Shown here piece by piece: positions 16,098-33,063 of a DNA stretch of 44,537 nt (the first letter of the stretch is position 1; every line of letters begins with the position of its first letter). The position numbers were made by a program, and so were the translations under genes. The stretch is from Azospirillum griseum (GTDB lineage Bacteria > Pseudomonadota > Alphaproteobacteria > Azospirillales > Azospirillaceae): NCBI RefSeq assembly GCF_003966125.1, contig NZ_RXMA01000003.1, positions 1 to 44,537 of the forward strand, read 5' to 3'. A model generated the notes under the pieces. That model was given only the letters and a program-made list of their open reading frames with translations, was not told where the DNA came from and ran no database searches.

Positions 16098-19000
16098 CGC
16101 GCACCGGCCTGGGCCAACGCGCCCTCATCGGCCAGCAGCGCGGCCATGAAGGCCAGATCCTCGGCCTCGTCGCGCGGCCCCTCGGCGTCGATCAGCGCCG
16201 CCATCGCTCGCACCGTCGGCGCGCGGAACAGCGCGGCCAGGGGCAGATCGACCCCGAAGGCCCCCCGGATTGCCGTCTGCAGCCGGACCAGTCGCAGCGA
16301 ATGGCCGCCCAGCCGGAAGAAATCGTCGGTCACGCCCAGATCGGGCCGCTCCAGCGTTTCTTCCCACAGAGCGAGCAGGCGACGTTCCGTGTCGGTGGCC
16401 GCCGGTTCCCGCCGTCCCTGCGGCGCGGGCAGAGCGGTGGGCGGCGGCAACGCCCGGCGGTCGATCTTGCCGCTGGCGTTCAACGGCAGCCGATCCAGCA
16501 CCACCCGCAGCGTCGGGATCATGTAGGCGGGCAGGCGGGCGGCGAGATGGGCGTCGAGGTCGCCCGGCTCGCGTCCGTCCCGCGTGACCAGATGGGCGCA
16601 CAGCAGCGCGTCGCCGTCCGCCGCGCGGTGGGCAACCACGACCGAGGCGCGGATGGCGGGATGGCTGTTCAACGCCGCCTCCACCTCCCCCGCTTCGATG
16701 CGGAAGCCGCGAATCTTCAATTGATGGTCGATGCGGCCCAGAAACTCGATGGCCCCGTCGGTGCGGCGGCGGGCGCGGTCGCCGGTGCGGTAAAGGCGGC
16801 TTCCCACCCCGCTGCCCGGCGCGTCGGCCTCGGGAAACGGGTTGGGGACGAAGGCGGCGGCGGTCAGGGCCGGTTGGACGGCATAGCCGCGCGCCAGCCC
16901 CACCCCGCCGATCCACAGATCGCCGACCACGCCGGGCGGCACCGGCTCCAGCCGGTCGTCCAGGATGTGCAGGCGGTTGTTGGCGATGGCGTGGCCGATG
17001 GGCATCACCGCGTCGTGACGCTCCACCCGCTCCACCACGAAGGCTGAGGACCAGACGGTGGTTTCGGTCGGACCATAGACGTTGACCAGCCGCAGCCCGC
17101 GCGCCAGCAGCCGCCGGGCCAGATCGGCGGCCAGCGCCTCGCCACCGCAGAGCGCGCGCAGCCCCGGCCAGCCGTGATCGGTGGCGTCGAGAAGCGTGCG
17201 CCAACGCGCCGGGGTGGCCTGCATCACCGTGATGCCCTGCCGGTCGATCAGGCGCGCCAGCGCATGCGGGTCGGCGGCCTCCTCCGTGGTGGCGATGACG
17301 ACGCGGCCACCGACCACCAGCGGCAGGAACAGCTCCAGCCCGGCGATGTCGAAGCCGACCGTCGTCACCGCCAGCAGCCGGTCGTCCGCGCTCAAATCCA
17401 CTTGGGCCTGCATGGCGTGCAGGAAGCTGGCAAAGGCGCGCCGGTCGATCGCCACCCCCTTGGGCATGCCGGTCGAGCCGGAGGTGTAGAGCGTGTAGGC
17501 CAGTTGGCCGGGATGCACCGCCAAACCCAGGTTGCCGTCGTCCCAGCGCGCCCAGTCCGGGACCAGCGTGTCGAGCGGTTGGTCAATGACCAGCGCCGGG
17601 GCGGCGTGGGCCAGGATGTGGGCGTTGCGCGCGGGCGGTTGATCGGGGTCGAGCGGCAGATGGGCCGCGCCCGCCTTCTGGACCGCCAGCAACGCCACCA
17701 GCAGATCCAGGCCGCGCGGCAACGCCACCGCCACCAGCCGGTCCGGGCCGACGCCGCGTTCGACCAGCCAGCGCGCCAGCCGGTTCGCCCGCGCGTTGAG
17801 CGCGCCGTGGGTCAGCCGGTCGGCCCCGCACACCGCCGCCACCGCGTCCGGGTGGGCACCAGCGGCGTGCTCCACCAGCGCCACCAGATCGACGGCGGGA
17901 TCGAGCGGCAGCGCCGTGCGGTTCCAGCGCGTCAACTCCGCCGTGCGGGCCTCCGGCTCCAGCAACGGCAGGTCGGCCAGCGGGGCGTCTGGCTGGGCCA
18001 GCAGCGCGTTCAGCAGGGTAACGAAGCTGGCCGCCAGCCGTTCCACCGTCGCCCGGTCGAACAGGTCGGTGGCAAAATCGAGCGCCCCATCGGCTCCATC
18101 GGCACCGATCGCCACATCCAGCGACAGGTCGAGCTTGGCCGTGGTTTCCGGCACGGGGATCGGGCTGACCTCCAACCCCGGCAGGCGCAGCGACGCGGGC
18201 GCGTCCAACCGCACGCTCAACAGGGTTTGGAACAGCGGGGTGCGGCTGCCGTCGCGCACCGGGTCCAACCGCTCCACCAGCCGTTCGACCGGGGCGGCCC
18301 CGTCGTTGAGCATGACCAGCGCCTCGGCCCGCAGGCGGCGGCACAGGGCGCGCCCGGTCAGGTCCGGCGACAGGCGGGCGCGGTGAATCCGGGTGTCGAC
18401 GAAGAAGCCGACCAGCGGCTCCAGCGTTTCGTCCTCCCGCCCGGCGTCGGGGACGCCGACGGCGAAATCATCCTGCCCGGACCAGCGCCCAAGCAGCGCC
18501 TGCCACGCCGCCAGCAGCGGGATGAAGGGCGTGCAGCCCTCCGCCCGCGCCAGCGCGCGCAGGGCGGCGACGGTCGGGGCCGACAGGGCGAACGTCACCC
18601 GCGCGCCGCCGGTCCCCCGGATCGCCGGGCGTGGCCGGTCGGTCGGCAGCTCCAGCGCCGGGATCGGCCCGCCCAACCGCTCCACCGCCCGGTCCAGCGC
18701 GCGGGCGATGCGCGCCTGTGCCGCTTCCCCCCGTTGCGCCTGGGCAAAGTCGGCATAGTGAACGGACAAGGGCGGCAGCAGTTCGGCGGGGTCGGCCTCC
18801 TCGTCGGCGACGGCGGCGACGTAGGCGGTCAGCAGATCGCGCGCCAGAATCGGGTTCGACGGTCCATCGGACAGGATGTGATGCATCGACAGCAGCAGCG
18901 CGGCGTCACCACCGGCCAGCGCCAGCAGCGTGGCGCGCAGCGGCGGCCCGGCAGCCAGATCGAAGGGCCGACGGGTTTCCGCCTCGATCCGCGCAGCCAA

Positions 19001-19297
19001 CGCCGCATCATCGAGGGGGGCATCCTCCCGCCGCAGGGTCAGGGCCGGGCGGGACAGCACCAGTTGCACCGGCGCGCCATCCTGTTCGGCAAAGCGGGTG
19101 CGCAACAGGCTGTGCCGCCAGACCAGAGCCGACAAGGCTCGCTCCAGCGCCGCGCCATCCAGCGCGCCGCGCAGGCGGAAGGCGCGCGTCAGGTTGTAAG
19201 CGGTGTCGCCGGGATCCAGCCGCTGCAACAGCCACAGCCGTTCCTGCGCCAGCGACAGCGGGGCGATCCGTTCTGTGCGATTTGGACTCATTCGCAT
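16094..19297 (-). CDS. Single-module NRPS, C-A-T, predicted glycine
   Basis: The 1067-residue enzyme has a condensation domain (about 10-440, LCL-like opening PLSLAQERLWLLQRL, active site HHILSDG near 137), an adenylation domain (about 455-960, YTSGSTGMPKG near 602) and a carrier domain (LGGHS, Ser near 995). It ends without a thioesterase or epimerase. Reading the ten specificity positions by eye against GrsA gives D-I-L-Q-L-G-V-V-W-K, close to the textbook glycine code DILQLGLIW. Where it acts is unclear: its own C domain means it does not need the dangling C domain of the NRPS at 33064. It may load the first residue or add the last. It follows the aminotransferase by 12 bp and is coupled to the exporter. 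An alternative Met lies at 19291. Confidence 0.93.
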   Translation of the reverse strand: MRMSPNRTERIAPLSLAQERLWLLQRLDPGDTAYNLTRAFRLRGALDGAALERALSALVWRHSLLRTRFAEQDGAPVQLVLSRPALTLRREDAPLDDAALAARIEAETRRPFDLAAGPPLRATLLALAGGDAALLLSMHHILSDGPSNPILARDLLTAYVAAVADEEADPAELLPPLSVHYADFAQAQRGEAAQARIARALDRAVERLGGPIPALELPTDRPRPAIRGTGGARVTFALSAPTVAALRALARAEGCTPFIPLLAAWQALLGRWSGQDDFAVGVPDAGREDETLEPLVGFFVDTRIHRARLSPDLTGRALCRRLRAEALVMLNDGAAPVERLVERLDPVRDGSRTPLFQTLLSVRLDAPASLRLPGLEVSPIPVPETTAKLDLSLDVAIGADGADGALDFATDLFDRATVERLAASFVTLLNALLAQPDAPLADLPLLEPEARTAELTRWNRTALPLDPAVDLVALVEHAAGAHPDAVAAVCGADRLTHGALNARANRLARWLVERGVGPDRLVAVALPRGLDLLVALLAVQKAGAAHLPLDPDQPPARNAHILAHAAPALVIDQPLDTLVPDWARWDDGNLGLAVHPGQLAYTLYTSGSTGMPKGVAIDRRAFASFLHAMQAQVDLSADDRLLAVTTVGFDIAGLELFLPLVVGGRVVIATTEEAADPHALARLIDRQGITVMQATPARWRTLLDATDHGWPGLRALCGGEALAADLARRLLARGLRLVNVYGPTETTVWSSAFVVERVERHDAVMPIGHAIANNRLHILDDRLEPVPPGVVGDLWIGGVGLARGYAVQPALTAAAFVPNPFPEADAPGSGVGSRLYRTGDRARRRTDGAIEFLGRIDHQLKIRGFRIEAGEVEAALNSHPAIRASVVVAHRAADGDALLCAHLVTRDGREPGDLDAHLAARLPAYMIPTLRVVLDRLPLNASGKIDRRALPPPTALPAPQGRREPAATDTERRLLALWEETLERPDLGVTDDFFRLGGHSLRLVRLQTAIRGAFGVDLPLAALFRAPTVRAMAALIDAEGPRDEAEDLAFMAALLADEGALAQAGAR

Positions 19298-19309
19298 GTT
19301 CAGGGCCGC

Positions 19310-20773
19310 CTATTCCGCCGCCAGACCGGTGGGGACGTGCAGCGCGTCCTGGCCCCCCGACACCCGGTCGGCCAGCGCGGCGCGCAGGGCCGACGCGAAA
19401 CGGTCGGCGATCTCGTCGATCTCCTCGGCGCTGACGATCAGCGGCGGCAGGAAGCGCACGACCGCGCCGTGCCGCCCACCCAACTCCAGAATAAGGCCGC
19501 GCTCCAGACAGCGGCGTTGCAGCGCGCGGGCCAGCGCGCCATCGGCCGGGCGCAGACCCGGACGGGCCGGGGGCATCCGCTCGTCCACGATCTCCACCCC
19601 GATCATCAGGCCCGGCCCGCGCACGTCACCGACGCAAGGCTGTTCGGCCTGAAGCGCCCGCAGATGGCCGGTCAGGCGCGCGCCCATGGCGGCAGCGTGC
19701 TCGTCCAACCGGTCGGCGCGGATGCGGCGCAGGGTGGCGGTTCCCGCCGCCATCGCCAGTTGGTTTCCCCGGAAGGTTCCGGCGTGCGCGCCCGGCGACC
19801 AGACGTCCAGATCCTCGCGGTAGACCACCACCGACAGCGGCAGCCCCCCGCCGATGGCCTTGGACAACACCAGGATGTCCGGTTCGATGCCCGCGCGTTC
19901 GAAGGCGAAGAGATGACCGGTGCGGCCCAGACCGGTTTGCACCTCGTCGATCACCAGCGGCACGCCATGGGCGCGGGTCAGGCGGCGCAAGCCCTGCAAC
20001 CAGCGGATCGGCGCGGGGATCACCCCGCCCTCGCCCTGCACCACCTCCACCACCATAGCGGCGGGGGTGACGACGCCGGATTCGGGATCGGTCAGCAGTT
20101 GCTCGATCATCGCCAGCCCGGCGTCCACCCCGGCCTCGCCCCCCAAGCCAAAGGGGCAACGGGCGTCGTAGGGATAGGGCAGCATGTGAGCGTCGCCGGT
20201 TCCCCCGCCCAACGGGCGCTTGGGTTCCAGATTGCCCATGATCGCCAGGGTGCCTTGGGTCATGCCGTGATAGCCACCGGCAAAGCCGACGACCGTGCGC
20301 CGCCCGGTGGCGGTGCGGGCCAGCTTGATCGCCGCCTCGATCCCGTCGGCCCCGGTCGGGCCGCAGAACTGGATCCGGGCGTGGCGGGCAAAGCCGGGCG
20401 GCAGGGCGGCAAACAGATCCTCGACAAAGCGGTCCTTGACCGGGGTGGTTAAGTCCAGCGTGTGCAGGGGCAGGCCGCTGTCGAGCGTGGCGCGCAGGGC
20501 GGCGACGACGTCGGGGTGGTTGTGCCCCAGCGCCAGCGTGCCCGCCCCGGCCAGACAATCGATGAAGAGTTGACCGGCGCTGTCGCGCAGATAGACGCCG
20601 TGCGCCTGGGTCAGCGCCAGCGGGATGCGGCGCGGGTAGGAACGCGCGTTCGACTCCCGCGCCTCCTGCCGACGCAGCAGCGGGTCGTCGTGCAGGCGGA
20701 TCGGCGGCTGGGCACGGAAGCCGTCCAGGCCAAAAGGGGCCAGGCCGAAGGGGGCCGCGTGGGTCACGGTCAT
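19310..20773 (-). CDS. L-2,4-diaminobutyrate:2-oxoglutarate aminotransferase (PvdH/EctB-like)
   Basis: The 487-residue class-III PLP aminotransferase carries the cofactor lysine Lys305 in LSKAIGGG and Asp276 in IDEVQTG. The opening SNARSYPRRIP and the stretch QFCGPTGADGIEAAIKLAR are typical of diaminobutyrate aminotransferases, which convert aspartate semialdehyde and glutamate to L-2,4-diaminobutyrate (Dab). The second adenylation domain of the NRPS at 22427 has a Dab-type code, so this gene should supply that building block. EctB of ectoine synthesis does the same reaction, but no ectA or ectC is nearby. A strong ribosome-binding site, GGGAGG, lies eight bases upstream of the ATG. Confidence 0.92.
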   Translation of the reverse strand: MTVTHAAPFGLAPFGLDGFRAQPPIRLHDDPLLRRQEARESNARSYPRRIPLALTQAHGVYLRDSAGQLFIDCLAGAGTLALGHNHPDVVAALRATLDSGLPLHTLDLTTPVKDRFVEDLFAALPPGFARHARIQFCGPTGADGIEAAIKLARTATGRRTVVGFAGGYHGMTQGTLAIMGNLEPKRPLGGGTGDAHMLPYPYDARCPFGLGGEAGVDAGLAMIEQLLTDPESGVVTPAAMVVEVVQGEGGVIPAPIRWLQGLRRLTRAHGVPLVIDEVQTGLGRTGHLFAFERAGIEPDILVLSKAIGGGLPLSVVVYREDLDVWSPGAHAGTFRGNQLAMAAGTATLRRIRADRLDEHAAAMGARLTGHLRALQAEQPCVGDVRGPGLMIGVEIVDERMPPARPGLRPADGALARALQRRCLERGLILELGGRHGAVVRFLPPLIVSAEEIDEIADRFASALRAALADRVSGGQDALHVPTGLAAE

Positions 20774-20819
20774 GGCGGAACCTCCCGGTTCAGGGACCAG
20801 AATGCGGGAAACGGTGCGG

Positions 20820-21029
20820 TCAGGCGGCCTCGCCCAGCGCGCGGCGCAGGCTGAGCGGGCGCATGTCGGTCCACACCCGTTCGATGTGGGCCAGACAATC
20901 GTCCTTGGAGCCGCTGACCCCGACGGCGCGCCATCCCCCGGGCACCGGTCGATGGTCCGGCCAGATCGAATATTGCTCTTCCTCGTTCACCACCACGTGG
21001 AAACGCGTGTCCGGGCTGTCCCAGCTCAT
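20820..21029 (-). CDS. mbtH: MbtH-like NRPS helper protein
   Basis: This 69-residue protein is a full-length MbtH-like protein. The family pattern is clear: [15 protein letters not shown], then VPGGWRAVG, then [10 protein letters not shown]. MbtH-like proteins bind adenylation domains and are needed for their folding or activity, so one or more of the A domains here likely depends on it. The start at 21029 is fixed by AAGGAG seven bases upstream and by the family length; the frame is open further upstream but that part lies in the promoter region. It is the first gene of the minus-strand operon, below a Fur-box-like site. Confidence 0.96.
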   Translation of the reverse strand: MSWDSPDTRFHVVVNEEEQYSIWPDHRPVPGGWRAVGVSGSKDDCLAHIERVWTDMRPLSLRRALGEAA

Positions 21030-21108
21030 GCCGGTTCTCCTTTCGGTTTGGAGGCGAGGGAATGGGGGACAAGCGCGGCGGGGCGGCCCGCTTGTTCCGA
21101 TGACGCCG

Positions 21109-21137
21109 TCAATATCGCGAACGATTCTTATTTGCAA
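21109..21137 (-). promoter_or_regulatory. Candidate promoter of the mbtH operon with overlapping Fur box
   Basis: On the minus strand TTGCAA (21132-21137) and TATTGA (21109-21114) are 17 bases apart and could be -35 and -10 elements. Between them GCAAATAAGAATCGTTCGC (21117-21135) matches the 19-bp Fur consensus GATAATGAGAATCATTATC at 13 positions by my count. Repression by iron-loaded Fur would fit a siderophore operon. The -10 match is weak. Confidence 0.55.
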
Positions 21138-21299
21138 GTTTAATCGCGTTCGGATAGGGTCCTTTTGGCTGCGGCGTTTCGGCGGAAACACCCGCACTGT
21201 TGGTGTGGAGACGAAAGCATGCCGTCATCGCGCGCAGCCAGACGAACAAACACCCGATCAAATTGCTGCATCCCGCCTCTGGACGGACCGCCACGCCTC

Positions 21300-21318
21300 T
21301 ATAATGCGAATAATTCTT
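21300..21318 (+). promoter_or_regulatory. Candidate Fur box overlapping a -10 element of the plus-strand NRPS operon
   Basis: TATAATGCGAATAATTCTT matches the consensus GATAATGATAATCATTATC at 13 of 19 positions by my count, and also fits the 7-1-7 pattern TGCGAAT-A-ATTCTTA. Its first six bases are a perfect -10 hexamer, TATAAT, but no good -35 lies 16-18 bases upstream. It is about 57 bases before the hydroxylase ATG. The rest of the 346-bp region shows no gene. Confidence 0.55.
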
Positions 21319-21375
21319 AGTCGTAGTAAAGGCGTTTCCTCGTCCGCCCACCCTTCCCAATGGACTGTTCCGATC

Positions 21376-22416
21376 ATGGATCATCGCCCCACCGTTCCGC
21401 CGCTGACCGCGCCGACCGACCGGCTGACCGTTCGCCCGCTGCTGCCCGGCGGCGCGTTGCCGCTGCTGGTGACGCCCGCCGACGGTGATGGCGCGGGCGG
21501 GAGGGTGGCGGACTGGCGGGATTGGCTGCCGGACATCCACGCCATCGTGCGCTCCCACCTGTCCGAGGTGGGCGGGCTGCTGTTCCGTGGCCTTGGCCTG
21601 CACGGCGACGCCCCGTTCCGCGCCTTCGCCGAAAGCTTTGGCCGGGCGCTGCTGGATTACGATTTCGGTTCGACCCCACGGTCGGCGGTGGACAAGGGGG
21701 TCTACACCTCCACCGAATACCCGGCGCACCAGTCGATTCCGCTGCACAACGAGCAGGCCTACACCCTGCAATGGCCGGGGCTGATCTGGTTCCACTGCGT
21801 GACCGCCGCCGCCAGCGGTGGGGCCACCCCCATCGCCGACAGCCGCGCCGTTTACCAGAGCATCGACCCGGCCATCCGCGACCGCTTCGCCGCCAAGGGG
21901 CTGATGTATGTCCGCAACTATGGCAACGGGCTGGATCTGCCCTGGCAGCGCGCCTTCAACACCGACGACCCGGCGGAGGTCGAACGCTTCTGCCGCGCCA
22001 ACGCCATTGCCTGGGAGTGGACCGAGGATGGCGAACTGCGAACCCGCCAGATCTGCCCAGCGGTGGCCCGCCACCCCGGCAGCGGGGCGATGGTCTGGTT
22101 CAATCAGGCCCATCTCTTCCACGTCTCCAACCTGCCGCCCGCCGTGCGCGACAGCCTGATGGCGGTGGTGGAGGACGAACACGCGCTGCCCCGCCACGTC
22201 TTCTACGGCGACGGAACCCCCATCGAAGACACAGCACTGGACCACATCCGCGCGGTTCTGGACGCCTGCACCCGCCGTTTTCTCTGGGAGGAGGGCGACG
22301 TGATGATGCTGGACAACATGCTGGCCGCCCACGGGCGGGATCCCTTCAGCGGCGCGCGCAAGGTGGTGGTGGCGATGGCCGACCCGATCCGCTCCCCCGC
22401 TCTTCCGGTCGTGTGA
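21376..22416 (+). CDS. Fe(II)/2-oxoglutarate beta-hydroxylase (SyrP/TauD family), probable aspartyl beta-hydroxylase 1
   Basis: The 346-residue enzyme has the metal-binding motif as His-Asn-Glu in IPLHNEQAY, the distal His in MLDNMLAAHGR, and the 2-oxoglutarate-binding Arg in GARKVVV. Relatives in siderophore and syringomycin clusters hydroxylate the beta-carbon of Asp (sometimes His) while it is bound to a carrier domain. The next gene begins with an Asp-activating module, so beta-hydroxy-Asp is the likely product. The surroundings of the HNE motif (HNEQAYTLQWP) look SyrP-like and differ clearly from those in the second hydroxylase at 30200. The ATG at 21376 is chosen because the conserved fold follows and the Fur-like site lies upstream; its ribosome-binding site is weak. 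It is the first gene of the plus-strand operon. Confidence 0.88.
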   Translation: MDHRPTVPPLTAPTDRLTVRPLLPGGALPLLVTPADGDGAGGRVADWRDWLPDIHAIVRSHLSEVGGLLFRGLGLHGDAPFRAFAESFGRALLDYDFGSTPRSAVDKGVYTSTEYPAHQSIPLHNEQAYTLQWPGLIWFHCVTAAASGGATPIADSRAVYQSIDPAIRDRFAAKGLMYVRNYGNGLDLPWQRAFNTDDPAEVERFCRANAIAWEWTEDGELRTRQICPAVARHPGSGAMVWFNQAHLFHVSNLPPAVRDSLMAVVEDEHALPRHVFYGDGTPIEDTALDHIRAVLDACTRRFLWEEGDVMMLDNMLAAHGRDPFSGARKVVVAMADPIRSPALPVV

Positions 22417-22426
22417 GGCCCCCGCC

Positions 22427-30196
<7,770 letters not shown>

Positions 30197-30199
30197 CCC

Positions 30200-31237
30200 A
30201 TGGACCAGTCCCTGCGCGCCTGCGCCCCGCTTCCCTCCGATCTGGACGGCGTGCGCCTGTCCACCCTGACGCCGGGGGCGCTGTTCCCCGCCCGGTTGGA
30301 GCCGACCGCCCCCGGTCTGGATCCCGTGGCCTGGGCGCAGACCCACCGCGCGGCCCTCGACGCCCTGCTGCTGCGCCATGGCGCGATCCTGTTCCGGGGC
30401 TTCGCCCTGCCCGATCCGCAGCGCTTTGAACGCTTCGCCGAAGCGCTGGAGCCGACCGGCCTGTTCGGGTCCTACGGCGACCTGCCGAAGAAGGAGGGCG
30501 GGCGCAACACCTACCGCTCCACCCCCTACCCGGAACGGCAGATGATCCTCTACCACAACGAAAGCAGCCATCTGGACCGCTGGCCGCGCAAGCAGTGGTT
30601 CTTTGCCGAACAGGTGGCCCCGGTGGGCGGCTGCACCCCCATCGTCGATGGCCGTGCCATGCTGCGCGCGCTGCCGCCCGATCTGGTGGCGGCGCTGGAG
30701 GCGCGCGGGCTGCTCTATGTCCGCACCTTCACCCCGCGCCTGGATGTCGATTGGCGCGACTTCTTCAAGACCGACGACCGCGCGGAGGTGGCCGCGCGCT
30801 GCGCCGCCGGGGGAATCGGCCTGCGCTGGCTCGACCCCGAAACGCCGCAGACCCGCACCCGTGGCCCGGCGGTGATCCGCCACCCGTTGAGCGGCGAGCG
30901 CGTGTTCTTCAACCAGATGCAGTTGCACCACCCCGCCTGTCTGGACCCGGAGGTGCGCGAGGATCTGCTCGACCTGTTCGGGATCGACCGTTTCCCCCGC
31001 AACGTCCTGTTCGGCGACGGCGAGACCATCCCCGACGAGACCATGACCGTGATTGGAAACGCGTATGAGGCCTGTGCCGTCCGCTTCGTCTGGGAAACCG
31101 GCGACACGGTGATGGTGGACAACATGCTGACCGCCCACGCCCGCGATCCCTACCAGGGGCCGCGCCGCGTCGTCGTCGCCATGGGGGCGATGACGGACCG
31201 CCGGTCGGTCGTGCCCGCTCTGGCGGAGGTGGCGTGA
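30200..31237 (+). CDS. Fe(II)/2-oxoglutarate beta-hydroxylase (TauD family), probable aspartyl beta-hydroxylase 2
   Basis: The 345-residue enzyme has the facial triad as His-Asn-Glu (ILYHNESSHL) and the distal His in MVDNMLTAHAR, with the 2-oxoglutarate Arg in GPRRVVV. It is paralogous to the first hydroxylase but clearly a different branch: the stretch after the metal motif reads HNESSHLDRWPRKQWFF rather than the SyrP-like form. Stand-alone siderophore Asp beta-hydroxylases form such separate groups with different stereochemistry. It starts three bases after the large NRPS and its stop shares one base with the ATG of the next gene, an Asp-loading A-T protein, so this pair is probably coupled in function. 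Substrate Asp is inferred from that. Confidence 0.87.
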   Translation: MDQSLRACAPLPSDLDGVRLSTLTPGALFPARLEPTAPGLDPVAWAQTHRAALDALLLRHGAILFRGFALPDPQRFERFAEALEPTGLFGSYGDLPKKEGGRNTYRSTPYPERQMILYHNESSHLDRWPRKQWFFAEQVAPVGGCTPIVDGRAMLRALPPDLVAALEARGLLYVRTFTPRLDVDWRDFFKTDDRAEVAARCAAGGIGLRWLDPETPQTRTRGPAVIRHPLSGERVFFNQMQLHHPACLDPEVREDLLDLFGIDRFPRNVLFGDGETIPDETMTVIGNAYEACAVRFVWETGDTVMVDNMLTAHARDPYQGPRRVVVAMGAMTDRRSVVPALAEVA

Positions 31238-33003
31238 TGAGCGCGCCAGCCATGCCCCCGATGACCGTGGTGGACCGCCTGCGCGACGCCGCCGCCCGTC
31301 AGCCCGACGCCCCGGCCCTGCGCGACGGCCTCCGCAACTGGAGCTACGCCGCGTTGGACGCGGAGGTGGAGCGGTTGGCCCGCCACCTGCGCCGGGACGG
31401 CGTCGGTCCCGACCAACGCGTTGCCCTGCTGCTGCCGCGCGGGGCGGAACTGGTGATCGCCCTGCACGCGGTGATGCGGGCGGGCGGGGCCTATGTCCCC
31501 GTCGATCCCGATTGGCCGGAGGCCCGGCGCGCGGGCGTGATCGCAGCGGCCTCGCCCCGCCGTTGCCTGACCCCCGCCGACGTGACGACCCTGCTGAACG
31601 AACCCGCACCCGACATCGCCCTGCCGCCGCCGACGGCGGGGGACGCGGCTTATGTCCTGTTCACCTCCGGATCCACCGGCACGCCCAAGGGGGTGGTGGT
31701 GGAGCATGGGCAATTGGCCGCCTACGCCGACGGCGTAACCGACGCGCTCGCCCTGCCGTCCGGTGGCCGCTTTGCCCTGAGTTCCACCGTGGCCGCCGAT
31801 CTGGGCAACACCACCCTGTTCGGCGCGCCCGCCGTCGGTGGCTGTCTGGTGGTGGCCGACGCAGCAACGATGCAGGACGGGGCGGCCTTCGCCCGCTTCC
31901 TGCGCGACGCGGCGGTTGACGTCGTCAAGATCACGCCGTCCCACCTGACCGCCCTGCTCGACACCCCGTCGCCCGCCCTGCCCGCCACGCTGATTCTGGG
32001 CGGGGAGGCGACCGACCGACCGCTGTTGGAGGCGATCCGCCGGGTCAACCCGACCACCCGCATCGTCAACCATTACGGCCCGACCGAAACCACCGTCGGC
32101 GTGATGGTGCATGTCCTGCCGCCCGACGCCCCGCTGCCCGACCGATTGCCGCTCGACCGCGTTTTGACCGGCAGCCGGGTGGAGATTCTGGGGACCGATG
32201 GGATGCCGGTGGCCGTGGGCGACGTCGGCGAGCTGATCGTCGCCGGGGCGCAGGTGGCGCGCGGTTATCTCGGCGCATCGTCCGCCGATGATGGCTTTGT
32301 TGGCGGTTTTGCCGCCGACCCGGCCACACCCGGCGGGCGGATTTACCGCACCGGCGACCGCGCCCGGCGGCTGCCCGGCGGTGGCCTGCTGCTGCTGGGC
32401 CGGGCCGACGACCAGATCAAGATTCGCGGTTTCCGCGTCGAACCGGCGGAGATCGAGGCCGCCTTGCGCGCCCTGCCCGGCGTGGCGCAAGCGGCAGTGC
32501 GGCTGTGGGGCGATGACCGGCTGATCGGCTACGCCGTGGCCCGTTCCGGCGACCAACTGGATCCCGCCGCGCTGCGGGCGGCCCTGCGCGACCGGCTGCC
32601 CGACGCGATGATCCCGACGGCGCTGGTGATCCTCGACGACCTGCCCCGGCTGGGCAACGGCAAGATCGACCGCGCCGCCCTGCCCGAACCGGCGGCCCCC
32701 GCCACGGCAACGGCACCAGCGGTCCCGGCAACGCCCGGCGGTGACAGCGATCCGCTGGAAACGCTGATCGCCGACCTGATCGCCGGGTTGCTGGAGCGCG
32801 AGCGGGTCGGCCCGTCCGACAACCTGTTCGATCTGGGCGGCCATTCGCTGATGGTCATCAAGCTGGTGTCGCGCCTGCGCCGCCGCCTGGGGGTGGAGGT
32901 TCCGCCCGGCCTCGTCTTCGACCACCCAACCCCCGCCGCGCTCGCCCGCGCCCTGCGCGCGGACGAGGCGGAACCGGGTCAACTCGACCGCGCCGCCGCC
33001 TGA
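31237..33003 (+). CDS. NRPS, stand-alone A(Asp)-T module
   Basis: The 588-residue protein has only an adenylation domain (about 10-490, FTSGSTGTPKG near 143) and a carrier domain (LGGHS near 533). The specificity positions read D-L-T-K-I-G-H-V-G-K, again the Asp code, and the domain resembles A1 of the NRPS at 22427. It lacks its own C domain; the C-terminal C3 of the upstream NRPS can serve it, and the N-terminal C of the NRPS at 33064 can take its Asp onward. The ATG at 31237 overlaps the hydroxylase stop by one base and has GGAGG upstream; a GTG three bases earlier is possible. A free-standing Asp carrier gives an accessible substrate for the hydroxylase just before it. Confidence 0.94.
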   Translation: MSAPAMPPMTVVDRLRDAAARQPDAPALRDGLRNWSYAALDAEVERLARHLRRDGVGPDQRVALLLPRGAELVIALHAVMRAGGAYVPVDPDWPEARRAGVIAAASPRRCLTPADVTTLLNEPAPDIALPPPTAGDAAYVLFTSGSTGTPKGVVVEHGQLAAYADGVTDALALPSGGRFALSSTVAADLGNTTLFGAPAVGGCLVVADAATMQDGAAFARFLRDAAVDVVKITPSHLTALLDTPSPALPATLILGGEATDRPLLEAIRRVNPTTRIVNHYGPTETTVGVMVHVLPPDAPLPDRLPLDRVLTGSRVEILGTDGMPVAVGDVGELIVAGAQVARGYLGASSADDGFVGGFAADPATPGGRIYRTGDRARRLPGGGLLLLGRADDQIKIRGFRVEPAEIEAALRALPGVAQAAVRLWGDDRLIGYAVARSGDQLDPAALRAALRDRLPDAMIPTALVILDDLPRLGNGKIDRAALPEPAAPATATAPAVPATPGGDSDPLETLIADLIAGLLERERVGPSDNLFDLGGHSLMVIKLVSRLRRRLGVEVPPGLVFDHPTPAALARALRADEAEPGQLDRAAA

Positions 33004-33063
33004 CGGCGGCGCGTCCGTCCCGGTCTTCCCACCTTGTCTTCCCCACACAAACGGTTCGTTGCC

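Noticed and set aside
17174..20452. Long plus-strand open frame antisense to the Gly NRPS and the aminotransferase
   Set aside because: Low-complexity Arg/Gln/Gly content and no motif; the minus strand has well-conserved enzymes.
19310..20773. Ectoine synthesis (ectB)
   Set aside because: No ectA or ectC nearby; the NRPS context and Dab code point to siderophore supply.
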